Positions 1 through 8,931 are shown, numbered from the stretch's first letter. The stretch: 64,000 nucleotides of DNA from Aureibacillus halotolerans (GCF_004363045.1 NZ_SNYJ01000009.1:62001-126000); one strand, 5' to 3'. The notes: generated from the sequence alone by a model not told the origin. Numbers and translations: made by a program.

Positions 1-575
1 TCTGCCGCTCCAAATTCCACTCGTGCTAGGTGCTCTGTGGCTGCGAAAGTCCGATAAAGAGAAAAACTCCTAACAATTCAATTGAATCTGTTCGGAGTTT
101 TTTGCTAACCGCTTCGTCAGAATACTACGCTTTCCGCGGGCACGGCTTCAGCTTCCTCGGAAAGCAAAAGCTTTCCGAGGCGATCTTCAGCTCGCGCTGT
201 TCCCGCAGGAGTCTACGTATTTTGACTTCGCTGATGTTTTGTTTTTGCGTAAAGTGTTTTTATTTTTTTTCTTGGTCTCGTATAATCGAGGAAATGGAAA
301 AGTGAGTTGAGCTGTGTTGTTGCTCCAATAAAGCACATCTTTTCATACAGGATTAATACCAACTGATGCCCTCACGCGCAAAGCAATCCAAGGTAGCAAA
401 ACGAGTTGAAGTAGCCGTTCACTTGTGTACTAATTTATTTTCGAGAAATGTAAGACATGTCGTTGCACGAAGTCAGTTACAAACCTGGAGCTAAGAGAAA
501 AACCTATTTCGTCAGGGGGATCGCGGAACATTTCAAGGAACGGATAGAATTTGAGTTAAGCGATACGTTCAAGAA
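1..575. other. Non-coding stretch at the window edge
   Basis: I see no convincing gene here. The frames that stay open lack a ribosome binding site and run through repeat DNA. Positions 116-226 hold an inverted copy of the ~110-bp structured element listed separately. Positions 300-575 have no recognisable feature. Confidence 0.6.
116..226 (-). repeat. Structured intergenic element, copy 1
   Basis: One of five copies in the window, here in reverse orientation. It is bounded by GTCAGAATAC (116-125) and GTATTTTGAC (217-226), which form imperfect terminal inverted repeats. Inside is a perfect 11-bp hairpin with arms CCTCGGAAAGC and GCTTTCCGAGG. Outside that hairpin are complementary GCGGG and CCCGC tracts. 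The other copies are at 7331, 42651, 43092 and 51275. I have seen this sequence type in many Bacillaceae intergenic regions, recalled from memory and not checked; function unknown. Confidence 0.85.
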
Positions 576-623
576 ACAAAAAAAAGCGCCGCGCTAAACG
601 CCATTTGTGACGTTTAGGACGGC
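576..623 (-). terminator. Rho-independent terminator of the glycoside hydrolase gene
   Basis: Read on the minus strand, arms CTAAACG and CGTTTAG (plus outer GCCG/CGGC) close a hairpin followed by a run of eight T. It begins about 10 bases after the stop codon at 633. Confidence 0.8.
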
Positions 624-632
624 CTTCTCTTC

Positions 633-3600
633 TTATTTCGTCAACTGATTGACATGAATCTCTACTTCATCAGGGCGATACACTGCTGTGACAGCCCCTT
701 GACGATCAAGGGCAAACATGACCGTCCGCTCGCTCTCCAGTGTGAAGGCATATTCCGTCTGATGCTCTGGATGACGAACCTTCACCTCTGTGTCAAACGC
801 ATCTTCGGAAACAAAGACGAGCAAGTCCCCTTCTGGATAAGCTTGTCGACGTCCGTAGATGCCTGAGATATTGCCTTGCAGCCACTCTAGATCAGACTGC
901 ACCGACGCATCCTCAAATACAAGCTGGTAGAGCTTTTCCACCGGCGCGTCCTGGTGGTTTAACTCAACAGGAAGCGGACACCAGACAAGTTTTCCGTTCC
1001 CAATTCGCTTTACGATAGGCGCAACACCTGTTGAAAGCTGAGTGTCTGCCGTCATTTCGGTTTCAAGCTTGCCTATCAAGTTCATATTGGTTGATTGATC
1101 CTCTGAAAAGGTTAATGAATGAACAGCCTCCTCAAGGACAAGCCGTTCTCCGCGACGAATATTCGAAGGTTTGCTTTCGCCGATAACGTCGACTGCTCGG
1201 TCGTTCGGATACCAGTATGCATCCAAACTGATGGGCCCTGTCCAAAGAATCGTGCTTCCGTGCACCTCGGCATGAGCGATCAACTTCTCATAAGCCGTAT
1301 CGTCAAAGTTATGGGTGCTTGGCACGATAATGACTTTCGGTGAATCAATGCTGAGCTCATCCAAGTGGTATTCACTGACGCCGCGGAAAGGAATGCGCAA
1401 CTGGTTCGTCAGCAGTCTCGCCAGTTTTTTCGTTGCCGCCGGGGCAACTGGGCGATTAGAAAAGTCATTGGAATAGGGATACACGACCGCGACCTCTTCC
1501 AGCTTGCGGTCATGCAGCAAATGGCTTACCTTTGGCATAAATGCTCCAAAATCGTAGGACACGTTCGCTTCTGGTTTTTCACTTCCATCTGAACGAATGG
1601 CACCGATATTGGATTCGTTGACGTTGTCCATGTAATGGTTCACGTTCCAAAGCCATTGGACCGCTCCCGCTCCCCCTGCACCAAATGCGTACGCGTACTT
1701 GCGCTCCAAAATGTTTCGCAGCTCAAGCTCCGAGCGTTTGGCACGACCATCCGGACGTTCGATGTACATAATGCCTGTTTCTTGGACGAGGTTAGGCTTA
1801 TCCGGAGCCTTAGTGAAGATTGAATCCCACACAAGGTGATCCATGTACCACCACGAGTGGACGGTCGTGTAATCGACGGCCTCGGCATAGAAAAACGGTG
1901 ATGGACGACGGGAGCCTAAGCCTTCATCTTGACCAACTGTAACGAGCTGATCTGGCACAGCCTGTTTAATTGAAGACGTCAGCTCGCGCGCCCAACGATT
2001 GTGCATTTCCATCGTAAAGAGTGTGTAATCAAGCCACTGTCCACCTTTTTTCGGAAGGATGCTCGTCGTGCCAAAAGGGATATCCTCTGGCTCAGGCAAT
2101 TTGACCGATGCAAACGTTGGCAGCTGCTCTGGGGTCATGTTCCAGCGCTCACGCAAGCGATTGATGTCACCATGTCGCTCTTCAAGCCAATCCACGTAGG
2201 CGGCTTGCTCAAATCGATCATGCGAAGATCGTGGCCCTTCGAAAATACGCTTTGGATCAAACATCGTCGGTTCATTGATCAAATCCCATTGAACGTTTTT
2301 CGTTGTCTTATGACGCACAACCATGGAACGAATAAAACGTTTTTGCGCTTCCACACTTCGCGGGTCAAGATACGGGTTTTCGCCTTCCCACGTTTCTGGG
2401 GCAAAGGAGAAAAAATTCACCGTCACTTCAAGGTCATGACGTTTTGCTGTTAAGATGAAGGCATCAAAGGCACGTAGGGTTTCTTCTGATGGATGGCCAT
2501 CGACAAACATGGCCGTCCGCCATGCCGTCCAGAAGCCCGTACGAATATAATTAATGCCGGCATTTTTCATTTGCGCCATGTCTTTAAACCATGCCGCAGC
2601 GTTTGGCAGGAACAAAAACTTTCTTGCCACGTCTGAGGTCATATAGGTCATGCCGACAATAGGGAAAGGCTCGCCATCCTTTTCAAAGTAATCGCGTCCT
2701 GCTTTAAGTGGGGTTCCTTCCTCAAGCAACGCTTTGTCATAGCCCCAAAAGCCTTGGTGAAAATGACGGACATCGCCTTCAGATGAAACGGCTTTTGCCT
2801 CAATCGCATAATAGCCTGGTTTGATATCCAACGGGACAGGGATGGACTCGTATGAAATGTCAGCGTCTGCCGTCGTTTGATACGTCGTTTGCCATGATTG
2901 ACCACTTTGCTCTGCTTTAATATCAATGTCAATCGTCCACTCCGTGATATGTGCATCTTGACGCAAGTCCTGAAGCTGGAGCGACAGACGTGGGCGTTCA
3001 CCTTCATAATAACTGGCATAGTTAGGTTTCAGCCAAATTTCCGTTACACCTTTCGCAGCAAACGCAGCGATCTTCGCTACAAGGTCTTTTTGCCAGAAAC
3101 GCTCAGTAACGTGCTGATTAACAAATACCCAACGCCCACCAGCAAAATCACCCTTCGTATTTTCCAGCATGACTGCTGGCGCTGAGACAAAGCGATTGTC
3201 TGAAGAAACCCCTTTCACGAGTGGGGAAATATGGGCATCCATTGGGCCACACGACCCCATTTCAGCAGGAACATCTGCCGCATGCGTCACATGTAGCGTG
3301 AAATTGTATGTCGGCTGAATATCCAATGCGGCCGCCACTTCTTCCCATTGCGGCCAGTCAGCGTTATGTACGAGAGCGTGAACAGGTGCTGGGTCCACGT
3401 CGTGTGTTTCTTGAATGTTTAGTTCCTGATGGTAGCCTGTCTGTTCGCGTTCAGTAAACCACTTGTCCTCCGTTACCGTGACGGGGCGTTTAAATGGCGC
3501 TCCTCCAATATGTACCAAGCCTTTACCTGCACGCAGATGTGCCTTTATGCTTGGCCACGCATTCTTTGGAAAATACGCGCCGTGCGTCATGACAAGCACA

Positions 3601-3737
3601 GTTGCTGACTCAAGCGCTGCTACAAGCTCATCCGCCGATGCCACCGTACCTGCAGAACGCCAAGCATCAATCGTTTGTTGTTTAGGACGCTCTCCTTCAA
3701 ACGGGAAAGCGGAATCATAAAAATATAGTATGGACAT
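633..3737 (-). CDS. Large multidomain glycoside hydrolase (beta-galactosidase/GH42- or GH5-like)
   Basis: A 1034-residue protein predicted to be cytoplasmic, as no signal peptide is visible. Residues ~1-240 look like a glutamine-amidotransferase-type fold such as occurs in GH42 enzymes, here perhaps only structural. A beta-sandwich-like stretch follows. A TIM-barrel hydrolase domain spans about residues 360-740. Its likely acid/base is Glu489 in the NEP motif and its likely nucleophile Glu653 in QETG, the pair expected for clan GH-A retaining enzymes. The C-terminal ~280 residues resemble the trimerisation and beta regions of beta-galactosidases. The start is set by AGGAGG nine bases before the ATG at 3737; an upstream in-frame ATG at 3764 has no such site. 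Substrate unknown: a beta-linked plant or microbial oligosaccharide is an inference. No sugar transporter or obvious regulator is adjacent, so it is probably monocistronic. Confidence 0.8.
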   Translation of the reverse strand: MSILYFYDSAFPFEGERPKQQTIDAWRSAGTVASADELVAALESATVLVMTHGAYFPKNAWPSIKAHLRAGKGLVHIGGAPFKRPVTVTEDKWFTEREQTGYHQELNIQETHDVDPAPVHALVHNADWPQWEEVAAALDIQPTYNFTLHVTHAADVPAEMGSCGPMDAHISPLVKGVSSDNRFVSAPAVMLENTKGDFAGGRWVFVNQHVTERFWQKDLVAKIAAFAAKGVTEIWLKPNYASYYEGERPRLSLQLQDLRQDAHITEWTIDIDIKAEQSGQSWQTTYQTTADADISYESIPVPLDIKPGYYAIEAKAVSSEGDVRHFHQGFWGYDKALLEEGTPLKAGRDYFEKDGEPFPIVGMTYMTSDVARKFLFLPNAAAWFKDMAQMKNAGINYIRTGFWTAWRTAMFVDGHPSEETLRAFDAFILTAKRHDLEVTVNFFSFAPETWEGENPYLDPRSVEAQKRFIRSMVVRHKTTKNVQWDLINEPTMFDPKRIFEGPRSSHDRFEQAAYVDWLEERHGDINRLRERWNMTPEQLPTFASVKLPEPEDIPFGTTSILPKKGGQWLDYTLFTMEMHNRWARELTSSIKQAVPDQLVTVGQDEGLGSRRPSPFFYAEAVDYTTVHSWWYMDHLVWDSIFTKAPDKPNLVQETGIMYIERPDGRAKRSELELRNILERKYAYAFGAGGAGAVQWLWNVNHYMDNVNESNIGAIRSDGSEKPEANVSYDFGAFMPKVSHLLHDRKLEEVAVVYPYSNDFSNRPVAPAATKKLARLLTNQLRIPFRGVSEYHLDELSIDSPKVIIVPSTHNFDDTAYEKLIAHAEVHGSTILWTGPISLDAYWYPNDRAVDVIGESKPSNIRRGERLVLEEAVHSLTFSEDQSTNMNLIGKLETEMTADTQLSTGVAPIVKRIGNGKLVWCPLPVELNHQDAPVEKLYQLVFEDASVQSDLEWLQGNISGIYGRRQAYPEGDLLVFVSEDAFDTEVKVRHPEHQTEYAFTLESERTVMFALDRQGAVTAVYRPDEVEIHVNQLTK

Positions 3738-3831
3738 TTTGAAAAACCTCCTCTTGTGATTCATTGTACTGTGGTAGAGGAGGGGCTGAACAGGTCATTT
3801 GAACATAAAATGTCTCAAAAATTCGCGAACT

Positions 3832-3870
3832 GAAAAAATCACCAGATGAGTAACTCATCTAGTGATTTTT
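3832..3870 (-). terminator. Terminator of the small lipoprotein gene
   Basis: A near-perfect 13-bp hairpin around the triplet TAA, with arms beginning AATCACCAGATGAG and CTCATCTAGTGATT. On the minus strand it ends in a T run. It lies just after the lipoprotein stop codon at 3882 and has A/T tracts on both sides, so it could work in both directions. Confidence 0.85.
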
Positions 3871-3881
3871 ATGGACGTTTG

Positions 3882-4124
3882 TTATTTGTTCATGTCCGTT
3901 TTTGTTTCGTCCATTTTTGTTTCATCATCCATTTTTGTATCTTCATTCATTTTCTGCTCGTCTTCATTCATTTTCTGTTCGTCTTCATTCATTTGATTCT
4001 CATCTTGATTCATATCGCCTTGCTCTTGATCTGCAGGAGGCGTTTCGTTATTTGCTCCTCCACACGCCGTCATAAGCATTGCAGCGAATGAGATCGTAAG
4101 TGCTTTTGTCCACCATTTTGTCAT
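3882..4124 (-). CDS. Small acidic repeat-bearing lipoprotein
   Basis: An 80-residue secreted lipoprotein of unknown function. A type II signal peptide with lipobox MTAC predicts acylation at Cys21. The mature part is almost entirely Asp, Glu, Asn, Gln, Met and Lys, and is built on near-identical heptads of the form MNEDEQK followed by degenerate MDDETK units, so it is probably unstructured. The heptads are encoded by 21-bp direct repeats, prone to expansion and contraction. The start is supported by GGAGGG upstream of the ATG at 4124. It is transcribed alone, with terminators at both ends. Similar short lipoproteins are common in bacilli and may be spacers in the wall zone; this is an inference. 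Confidence 0.7.
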   Translation of the reverse strand: MTKWWTKALTISFAAMLMTACGGANNETPPADQEQGDMNQDENQMNEDEQKMNEDEQKMNEDTKMDDETKMDETKTDMNK

Positions 4125-4221
4125 CGGGTTTCCCTCCTTCATCTGCCATATGATCGGCCAGGGTTGGCCTGTTGTTATCATGCCCAACATTTATTTTTTT
4201 TTTCGTCATTCGTAAAAAATA

Positions 4222-4884
4222 TCATTTGGCGGCAGCTCGCATGAGATTGACATGAAGTGGAGGCATAGCATCTGCCTTCCATTCCGCATAGAGCAAGTCT
4301 TGGTATTTAGACGCTCCTTGCTGCTGCATTGCTTGTAACAGTGTTTCTTCGGAGATGTTCGCTTCCCTAAGGTTGTCTTTAATTAGCTCCCCATCAGTAA
4401 CAAGAACTACCGGAAGAACTGGTGGAGGAGCAGAGGATGGCGGCTCTTTGACGACAGACACTGAGCCATCGGTCTCCAAAATCGCAAAAGCAACATCTCG
4501 GAGCGAAAAGATATCCTTTGCACGCAACAAATGCTGGAGCTGGTTAACGTCCATCTTATTTTTCGCCATCTCCTTTTGTTGTAGGTAACCACTACGAACA
4601 ACAATGGATGGGTTTCCCTCCAAAAATGAGCGCGTTTTCTTAAACTTTTGTGTAATAATCTCCGTCACGTACGACAATATCCCCCAAACGATCGCCGCAT
4701 AACAAATATGCCAAAGAGTAACCTCTTGATCATATAAGCCATTTCCAATCAGTTCTCCAAGGACGATGACCGCAATAAAATCAAACGCTGTAATCTGATT
4801 CATCTGGGTTTTGCCGAGCAATTTCGTTAAGCAAAGAAGCAGCGCATACCCAACGACCAATTCCAATAAAATATGTCCATACAT
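4222..4884 (-). CDS. DUF421 membrane protein (YetF/YdfR-like)
   Basis: A 220-residue protein of the DUF421 (YetF) family. The N-terminal ~85 residues form about three transmembrane helices and include the GKTQMNQITAFDFI-type segment typical of the family. The C-terminal ~130 residues are a soluble domain. B. subtilis paralogues are linked to the spore coat or membrane and some are sporulation-regulated, but the biochemical role is not known. AGGTGA precedes the ATG at 4884. The gene stands alone between the lipoprotein gene and the dioxygenase gene, with no shared promoter apparent. Confidence 0.8.
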   Translation of the reverse strand: MYGHILLELVVGYALLLCLTKLLGKTQMNQITAFDFIAVIVLGELIGNGLYDQEVTLWHICYAAIVWGILSYVTEIITQKFKKTRSFLEGNPSIVVRSGYLQQKEMAKNKMDVNQLQHLLRAKDIFSLRDVAFAILETDGSVSVVKEPPSSAPPPVLPVVLVTDGELIKDNLREANISEETLLQAMQQQGASKYQDLLYAEWKADAMPPLHVNLMRAAAK

Positions 4885-5048
4885 TCAATCACCTACAGCC
4901 TTGGTTTTGGTTAGTATGAACAGGTTTCACCAAAAGCATGCGATGGGCTTCTAAGGAAGCTCGTTCGTTTAAGTACGCTGACCTGCAGTTAGGGGCGAAA
5001 TGGATAAACTAGGAGCACCGTTATCCGTCAGATAAATGGAGTGACGCT

Positions 5049-5086
5049 AAAAAACCCCGGCTGCTTTAAGTCGCAACCGGGGCTTT
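5049..5086 (-). terminator. Terminator of the PhyH-HEAT gene
   Basis: A hairpin with arms CCCCGG and CCGGGG, supported by inner GCTGC/GCAAC pairing, followed on the minus strand by a T run. It sits directly after the stop codon at 5092. Confidence 0.85.
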
Positions 5087-5091
5087 CAGCT

Positions 5092-6579
5092 TTAAAATGT
5101 ACTTGCTGGGGTCGTGGATGTGCACCAACGTGCATTCCGTAACTGGTGGAACAACACTTGGTAGGCTTCAGGTGTGCCAATGTAATACAAGGCCTCTAAG
5201 GCGTGGGCGCGCACGTAGCGATTTTCATCCTCTAACGCCTCAACCAATGCGGGAACTGCGTCGGCTGCTTTTGGTCCTAGTTTGATAAGAGCCAACCCTG
5301 CTGAAAAGCGCACTTGAACATCTTCGTCTTTTAAACACTTCGCTAAGGCAGCTGTGACATCTTTCTCAGGCTGCTGAATAATCCCTAGTGCATCAACGAT
5401 GGTATATCGGACAAGTGGTTCTTTATGCTGAAGGGCATTGATGAGCGCCTCACTGGCACTTGCTGCTTTTCGCCCTTGTTCCCCAAGAACAAATGCTGCA
5501 TAAGCGACAATTTCTTTTTTGTCATGCGTGAGAGCTGCCGTAACGTCTTCCAAGACAGTGCTAGCGTCTGATTGCAAACCATAGGCTGCGTGACGTGCTG
5601 CTTTCACACGTTCATTTGTCAGGATGTTGAGTAGCTCCTGTTGCCCAGAGGCTCCCATTTTCGCTAAGCTGTAGGCAGCGTTTAAAGCAACGGGTTCATA
5701 CGACTCCTTCACCGCTTCAGCCAACGCTTGAATGACCTCTTGACTTGCCTTTTCTCCTGCTCTCCCTAGCTCGTCAGCCGCGCGAGTTCGAACGTAATTA
5801 TCCTCGGATGTTAGCTCTTCAACAAGTGCTTGCTGACTAATATCAACTGAGGTGACATTGCTTTCCCCACGGAGCCAATGCCATGTATCCTTCCACATCA
5901 TTTCATGAGAATGGAACAAACTAGACACATCTGGTGTACGCCACTCCTCATTCTGGTGTGCCCACGACGGTGCAGATGGCACTTGTGTACGCATAAATTC
6001 AAACTTGAGCATATATCGTTCTGTGCCTTTTAAATTGGCTGTCGAGCGATGCCAAATATCGTAATGAATAAGGGCAAATGTACCTGCCGCGCCAAAGGCT
6101 TTGGCCTCTTCCTCGTACTCATCTTCCTTAAAAATACGCGTTTCATGATTTTGTGTGCCTGGCATAATACCAGTGGGTCCAAGCTCAAGCGGCGTATCCT
6201 GAGGAAAATACATGACCATTGCCCACCACGGCCTGTGATGACGAATGGTGTTATACCCCCAGTAAGAATCTTTATGCCACTTGCCCGGTACAGCAGAGTT
6301 GTTAAAATGCCCGTGCCGGTGCGCATGCAGCATATAGTTCTCACCTAACACACTTGTTAACGCACCACTCACAATCGGATGATCAAATACTTGCTGCAAT
6401 TCTTTGACGCGTGGCAACAAATTGTTTCCCGGATTTCCTTCTTCCTGATAGACATTGTTGAGTTGCGAAAGGAGCTCTTTGTGGAATTGTTCCGAAAAGT
6501 CTGTTTTCAAAATTAAAAAACCGTTTGTAATAAACTCCTGCATCTGTTGATCGGTCAGCAGATTCTTTGCATTGGTCAT
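5092..6579 (-). CDS. Phytanoyl-CoA dioxygenase family protein fused to HEAT repeats
   Basis: A 495-residue fusion. Residues ~5-225 are a PhyH-type Fe(II)/2-oxoglutarate dioxygenase: the HxD iron ligands are His102 and Asp104, the distal His is His177 (in IWHRS), and Arg188 is placed to bind 2-oxoglutarate. Residues ~245-490 are at least five tandem HEAT or PBS-lyase-like units with repeated patterns such as VRxxAxxALG. HEAT arrays bind partners, so the substrate may be a protein or a complex-bound small molecule; this is inference. The start is fixed by GGAGGG before the ATG at 6579; an in-frame TTG at 6594 overlaps that site. It has its own terminator, so it is not in an operon with its neighbours. 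No acyl-CoA genes are nearby, so a fatty-acid role is not supported. Confidence 0.82.
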   Translation of the reverse strand: MTNAKNLLTDQQMQEFITNGFLILKTDFSEQFHKELLSQLNNVYQEEGNPGNNLLPRVKELQQVFDHPIVSGALTSVLGENYMLHAHRHGHFNNSAVPGKWHKDSYWGYNTIRHHRPWWAMVMYFPQDTPLELGPTGIMPGTQNHETRIFKEDEYEEEAKAFGAAGTFALIHYDIWHRSTANLKGTERYMLKFEFMRTQVPSAPSWAHQNEEWRTPDVSSLFHSHEMMWKDTWHWLRGESNVTSVDISQQALVEELTSEDNYVRTRAADELGRAGEKASQEVIQALAEAVKESYEPVALNAAYSLAKMGASGQQELLNILTNERVKAARHAAYGLQSDASTVLEDVTAALTHDKKEIVAYAAFVLGEQGRKAASASEALINALQHKEPLVRYTIVDALGIIQQPEKDVTAALAKCLKDEDVQVRFSAGLALIKLGPKAADAVPALVEALEDENRYVRAHALEALYYIGTPEAYQVLFHQLRNARWCTSTTPASTF

Positions 6580-6711
6580 CTTGTATCCCTCCAATTGGGC
6601 TTTTCTCTATTGTACGGGATACGATTGAAATGAACATACCACATTCTCACTCTCTCTTGCACAAAACTAATCTATTTTGATACAGTCCTTTTCGCTCTCA
6701 AAAGAGTTTAA

Positions 6712-6824
6712 CTGTGTGCACTCACGAACGAACTGCGCGGATACAGTCTCAAACTGACCCGTTATATGCAATATGCGCGCGGACATCATCGCTACCTGCG
6801 CCGATTCACTGGCGAACTGCGCGG
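6712..6824 (+). repeat. 21-bp-pitch intergenic array (array 1)
   Basis: Six octamers related to CTGCGCGG start at 6712, 6733, 6754, 6775, 6796 and 6817, exactly 21 bp apart. The sequence between cores is not conserved. A reading frame stays open across it only because 21 is a multiple of three. It lies between the 5' end of the PhyH-HEAT gene and a composite element. Compare the arrays at 31721 and 57661. Confidence 0.75.
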
Positions 6825-6906
6825 CTAAACAGAATACATTTCGTATCCGGGGACCTTTAAGTACAAGAGAGATGTGCGACGACGATTTAGATAATCCCGT
6901 CAAAAA

Positions 6907-7602
6907 CTAGTGCCCCATCAGGTAACGCAGATCTTATTTTATTCAGGATGAGTTATGGGTCTTGTTTTCGCACAAGTTAACAGCTGGATAACATTTTCTA
7001 TAGGCAAACGGCTATACATTCGCGTTCAGCCTAAAGGGTACTTGTGCAACATCGACTCGAAAAGACCTCGTCATGACTTCTTCGTCGTGGAGTCTCGCTA
7101 GTCGTCGCTGCTAGTCGTCGCTTTTAGTTTATGGTAAAGGGCGAATGAAATGAGAAAGATCTTTTTTGGTTTCATTTTCAACAGTTACCACGACATTCGT
7201 GTAAAAGGCACCAGGTGACCTACCTTGAAACATTGCACTGACTTGCCTGTTGGTTGCAACACGGTTTTTTACCCAATATACGAGACCAAGCCACATTAAA
7301 ACCATGTACGCAGAAACAAACATCAGCGTAGGCAACATACGTAGACTCTAGTGGGATCAGCGCGAGCTGAAGATCCCCTCGAAAAAGCCTGCTTTTTCGA
7401 GGAAGCTGAAGCCGTGCCCCACAGAAAGCGAAGTTTGTTGACGCAGCGATCGTCATTCCCGTGCACCCTAGCGCATCTTCAACTCGAAAAGACCTCGTCG
7501 TGTTTTCATTACTACTGGAGTCTCACTAGTTGCCGCTTTTGGTTAGTGTAAGTTTGGTTCAATTTCGACCATAACCAACGAAGGGAATGGAAAGGGCACT
7601 AA
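6907..7602. mobile_element. Composite MITE-like element, copy A
   Basis: A ~695-bp non-coding element. Both ends carry the same octamer in inverted orientation: TAGTGCCC (6908-6915) and GGGCACTA (7594-7601). Most of its length matches the element at 42270-43352, including the segments after the left end, the AACATCGACTCGAAAAGAC-type motif and the TTCAATTTCGACCATAACC segment near the right end. It carries the ~110-bp structured element (7331-7442) as an internal module. No transposase is encoded. The last bases supply the stop codon of the adjacent araC-type gene. I found no clear target duplication. Confidence 0.7.
7331..7442 (+). repeat. Structured intergenic element, copy 2
   Basis: Bounded by GGCAACATAC and GTTTGTTGAC. 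Its central hairpin has arms CCTCGAAAAAGC and GCTTTTTCGAGG, differing from the other copies by changes on both arms that keep the pairing. The outer tract is GTGGG with matching CCCAC. It lies inside composite element A. Confidence 0.85.
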
Positions 7603-8432
7603 TTTCTCTGTTGACCCAAAAACACTTGTCGGTATTCCGATGGCGATAGCCCTACTTTTTTCTTGAACACTCTTGAAAAATAATGCGGCTCCATCGCTAG
7701 CTGCTCAGCAATCTCACTGATCGAGGCGTCGGAATGGGTCAAGCATTCCTTTCCTTTGTCGAGCTTCGCTTGCAGCATAAATTGAATGGGAGATAAGCCC
7801 ACCTGATTGTGAAAAAAGCGTATGAAATAATTCGGATGGAAATGAAGCAAATCGGCAAGCTGCGACACCGTGACCTTTTCATGGAGATGCTTTTCGATGT
7901 ACGCAAAAACAATGGCGAGCTTCTCTCCTTCCTCCGTTTGGGTCGGAGTGTCTTCATGATCTGTTCGTTGTAAATAAAAGTGAATGAGGCGAAACAAGTT
8001 GGCTTTCTCCTGAATAGATGCCGTCCAATGCTGACGTTTATGGGCAGACAACAGCTCTTCAAACAATGCTTCAATTGCAGCTTGGTCAGTTGCGTTTAGC
8101 GACAGGAGCACCGGTCCTTTCACCCATTGAAATAACGAGATTGATCCGATGTGGGCGGTAAAGTGGCACCAATATTTTAGATAGGTATAATCGCTAATCG
8201 TTCGGTACGATTGTGGAACGCCGGAGGGCATAAGCACAAGATCCCCTTGCTTAGGATAATATGTTTTTCCGTCCACAGTGATTTCACCCTCGCCCTCAAG
8301 GATGTAATAAAAGCGATGGTGATCTGGCACGAAGGTCGTGTCCTTCCAATATGTAGCCACCTTTGTTCGCGTTGCGATGGACACAGACCCTTGCAAATTG
8401 TGCAATTTATATCTCCATTGTGTGTGCTCCAT
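7599..8432 (-). CDS. AraC-family transcriptional regulator with N-terminal cupin domain
   Basis: A 277-residue regulator. Residues ~15-110 form a cupin-type ligand domain (typical GEGEITVDGK and LMPSGVPQSY segments). Residues ~175-275 carry two helix-turn-helix motifs of the AraC/XylS type, with the signature ending in PHYFSRVFKKKVGLSPSEYR. This class usually activates sugar-uptake or hydrolase genes in response to a sugar. Which gene it controls here is not evident; the glycoside hydrolase 4 kb away is a candidate only. The start follows GGGGG seven bases before the ATG at 8432. The stop codon TAG coincides with the terminal octamer of composite element A, so insertion may have replaced the original C-terminus. 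Confidence 0.85.
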   Translation of the reverse strand: MEHTQWRYKLHNLQGSVSIATRTKVATYWKDTTFVPDHHRFYYILEGEGEITVDGKTYYPKQGDLVLMPSGVPQSYRTISDYTYLKYWCHFTAHIGSISLFQWVKGPVLLSLNATDQAAIEALFEELLSAHKRQHWTASIQEKANLFRLIHFYLQRTDHEDTPTQTEEGEKLAIVFAYIEKHLHEKVTVSQLADLLHFHPNYFIRFFHNQVGLSPIQFMLQAKLDKGKECLTHSDASISEIAEQLAMEPHYFSRVFKKKVGLSPSEYRQVFLGQQRN

Positions 8433-8455
8433 TGCATATCCCCCATTGTGAAATA

Positions 8456-8500
8456 CAAAAAACTGACAGTCTAGCCTGTAAAGGAGACGGTCAGTTTTCA
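8456..8500 (-). terminator. Terminator of the flhO-flhP-epuA-fabZ region
   Basis: Arms AACTGACAGTCT and AGACGGTCAGTT pair with one mismatch and are flanked by A and T tracts on each side. It follows the fabZ stop codon at 8506 on the minus strand. Confidence 0.8.
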
Positions 8501-8505
8501 TCGTT

Positions 8506-8931
8506 TTAAGCGTCGCCAATGGCAAACGTAATTTCAGCCTCAGCAGCAAGCTTACCGTTTACAGTAGCTCGTCCTTTGCCTTTGCCAATTTTCCCACGAA
8601 CTCGAGTCAATTCTACGTCCAGCTCGAGAACATCGCCTGGCACAACTTGGCGTTTGAAACGGCATGCATCAATGCCAGCAAGAAAAGCGAGCTTTCCTCG
8701 AAGCTCTTCTTTATGAAGCAGGGCAATGCCACCTACTTGCGCCATCGCTTCTACGATGAGCACACCAGGCATAACTGGATAGCCCGGAAAATGACCTTCA
8801 AAAAACGGTTCATTTCCAGAGACATTTTTAATCGCTTTGCATCGTTTTCCTTCGTCCAATTCGAGGACTCGGTCTACAAGCAAAAAAGGGTACCGATGGG
8901 GCAATATTTGTTGAATTTCTTTAAATTCCAT
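8506..8931 (-). CDS. fabZ: 3-hydroxyacyl-[acyl-carrier-protein] dehydratase FabZ
   Basis: A 141-residue hot-dog-fold dehydratase of type II fatty acid synthesis. It removes water from 3-hydroxyacyl-ACP to give trans-2-enoyl-ACP in the cytosol. The active-site segment [17 protein letters not shown] carries the catalytic His and Glu. Length and N-terminus ([20 protein letters not shown]) match the family. AGGAGTGAACAGG precedes the ATG. It ends the flhO-flhP-epuA cluster, the same placement as in B. subtilis and relatives, and is followed by a strong terminator. Confidence 0.97.
   Translation of the reverse strand: MEFKEIQQILPHRYPFLLVDRVLELDEGKRCKAIKNVSGNEPFFEGHFPGYPVMPGVLIVEAMAQVGGIALLHKEELRGKLAFLAGIDACRFKRQVVPGDVLELDVELTRVRGKIGKGKGRATVNGKLAAEAEITFAIGDA

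Noticed and set aside
633-6579. Single operon of hydrolase, lipoprotein, DUF421 and dioxygenase
   Set aside because: Terminators follow the dioxygenase, lipoprotein and hydrolase genes, so they are mostly separate transcripts.
6667-6903. Open frame of 78 codons on the minus strand
   Set aside because: It spans the 21-bp array, whose period keeps a frame open. No ribosome site, and a repeated low-information product.
7129-7456. Small membrane-protein frames in the 7.1-7.5 kb region
   Set aside because: They lie wholly within composite element A and recur in copy B with different frames and stops.
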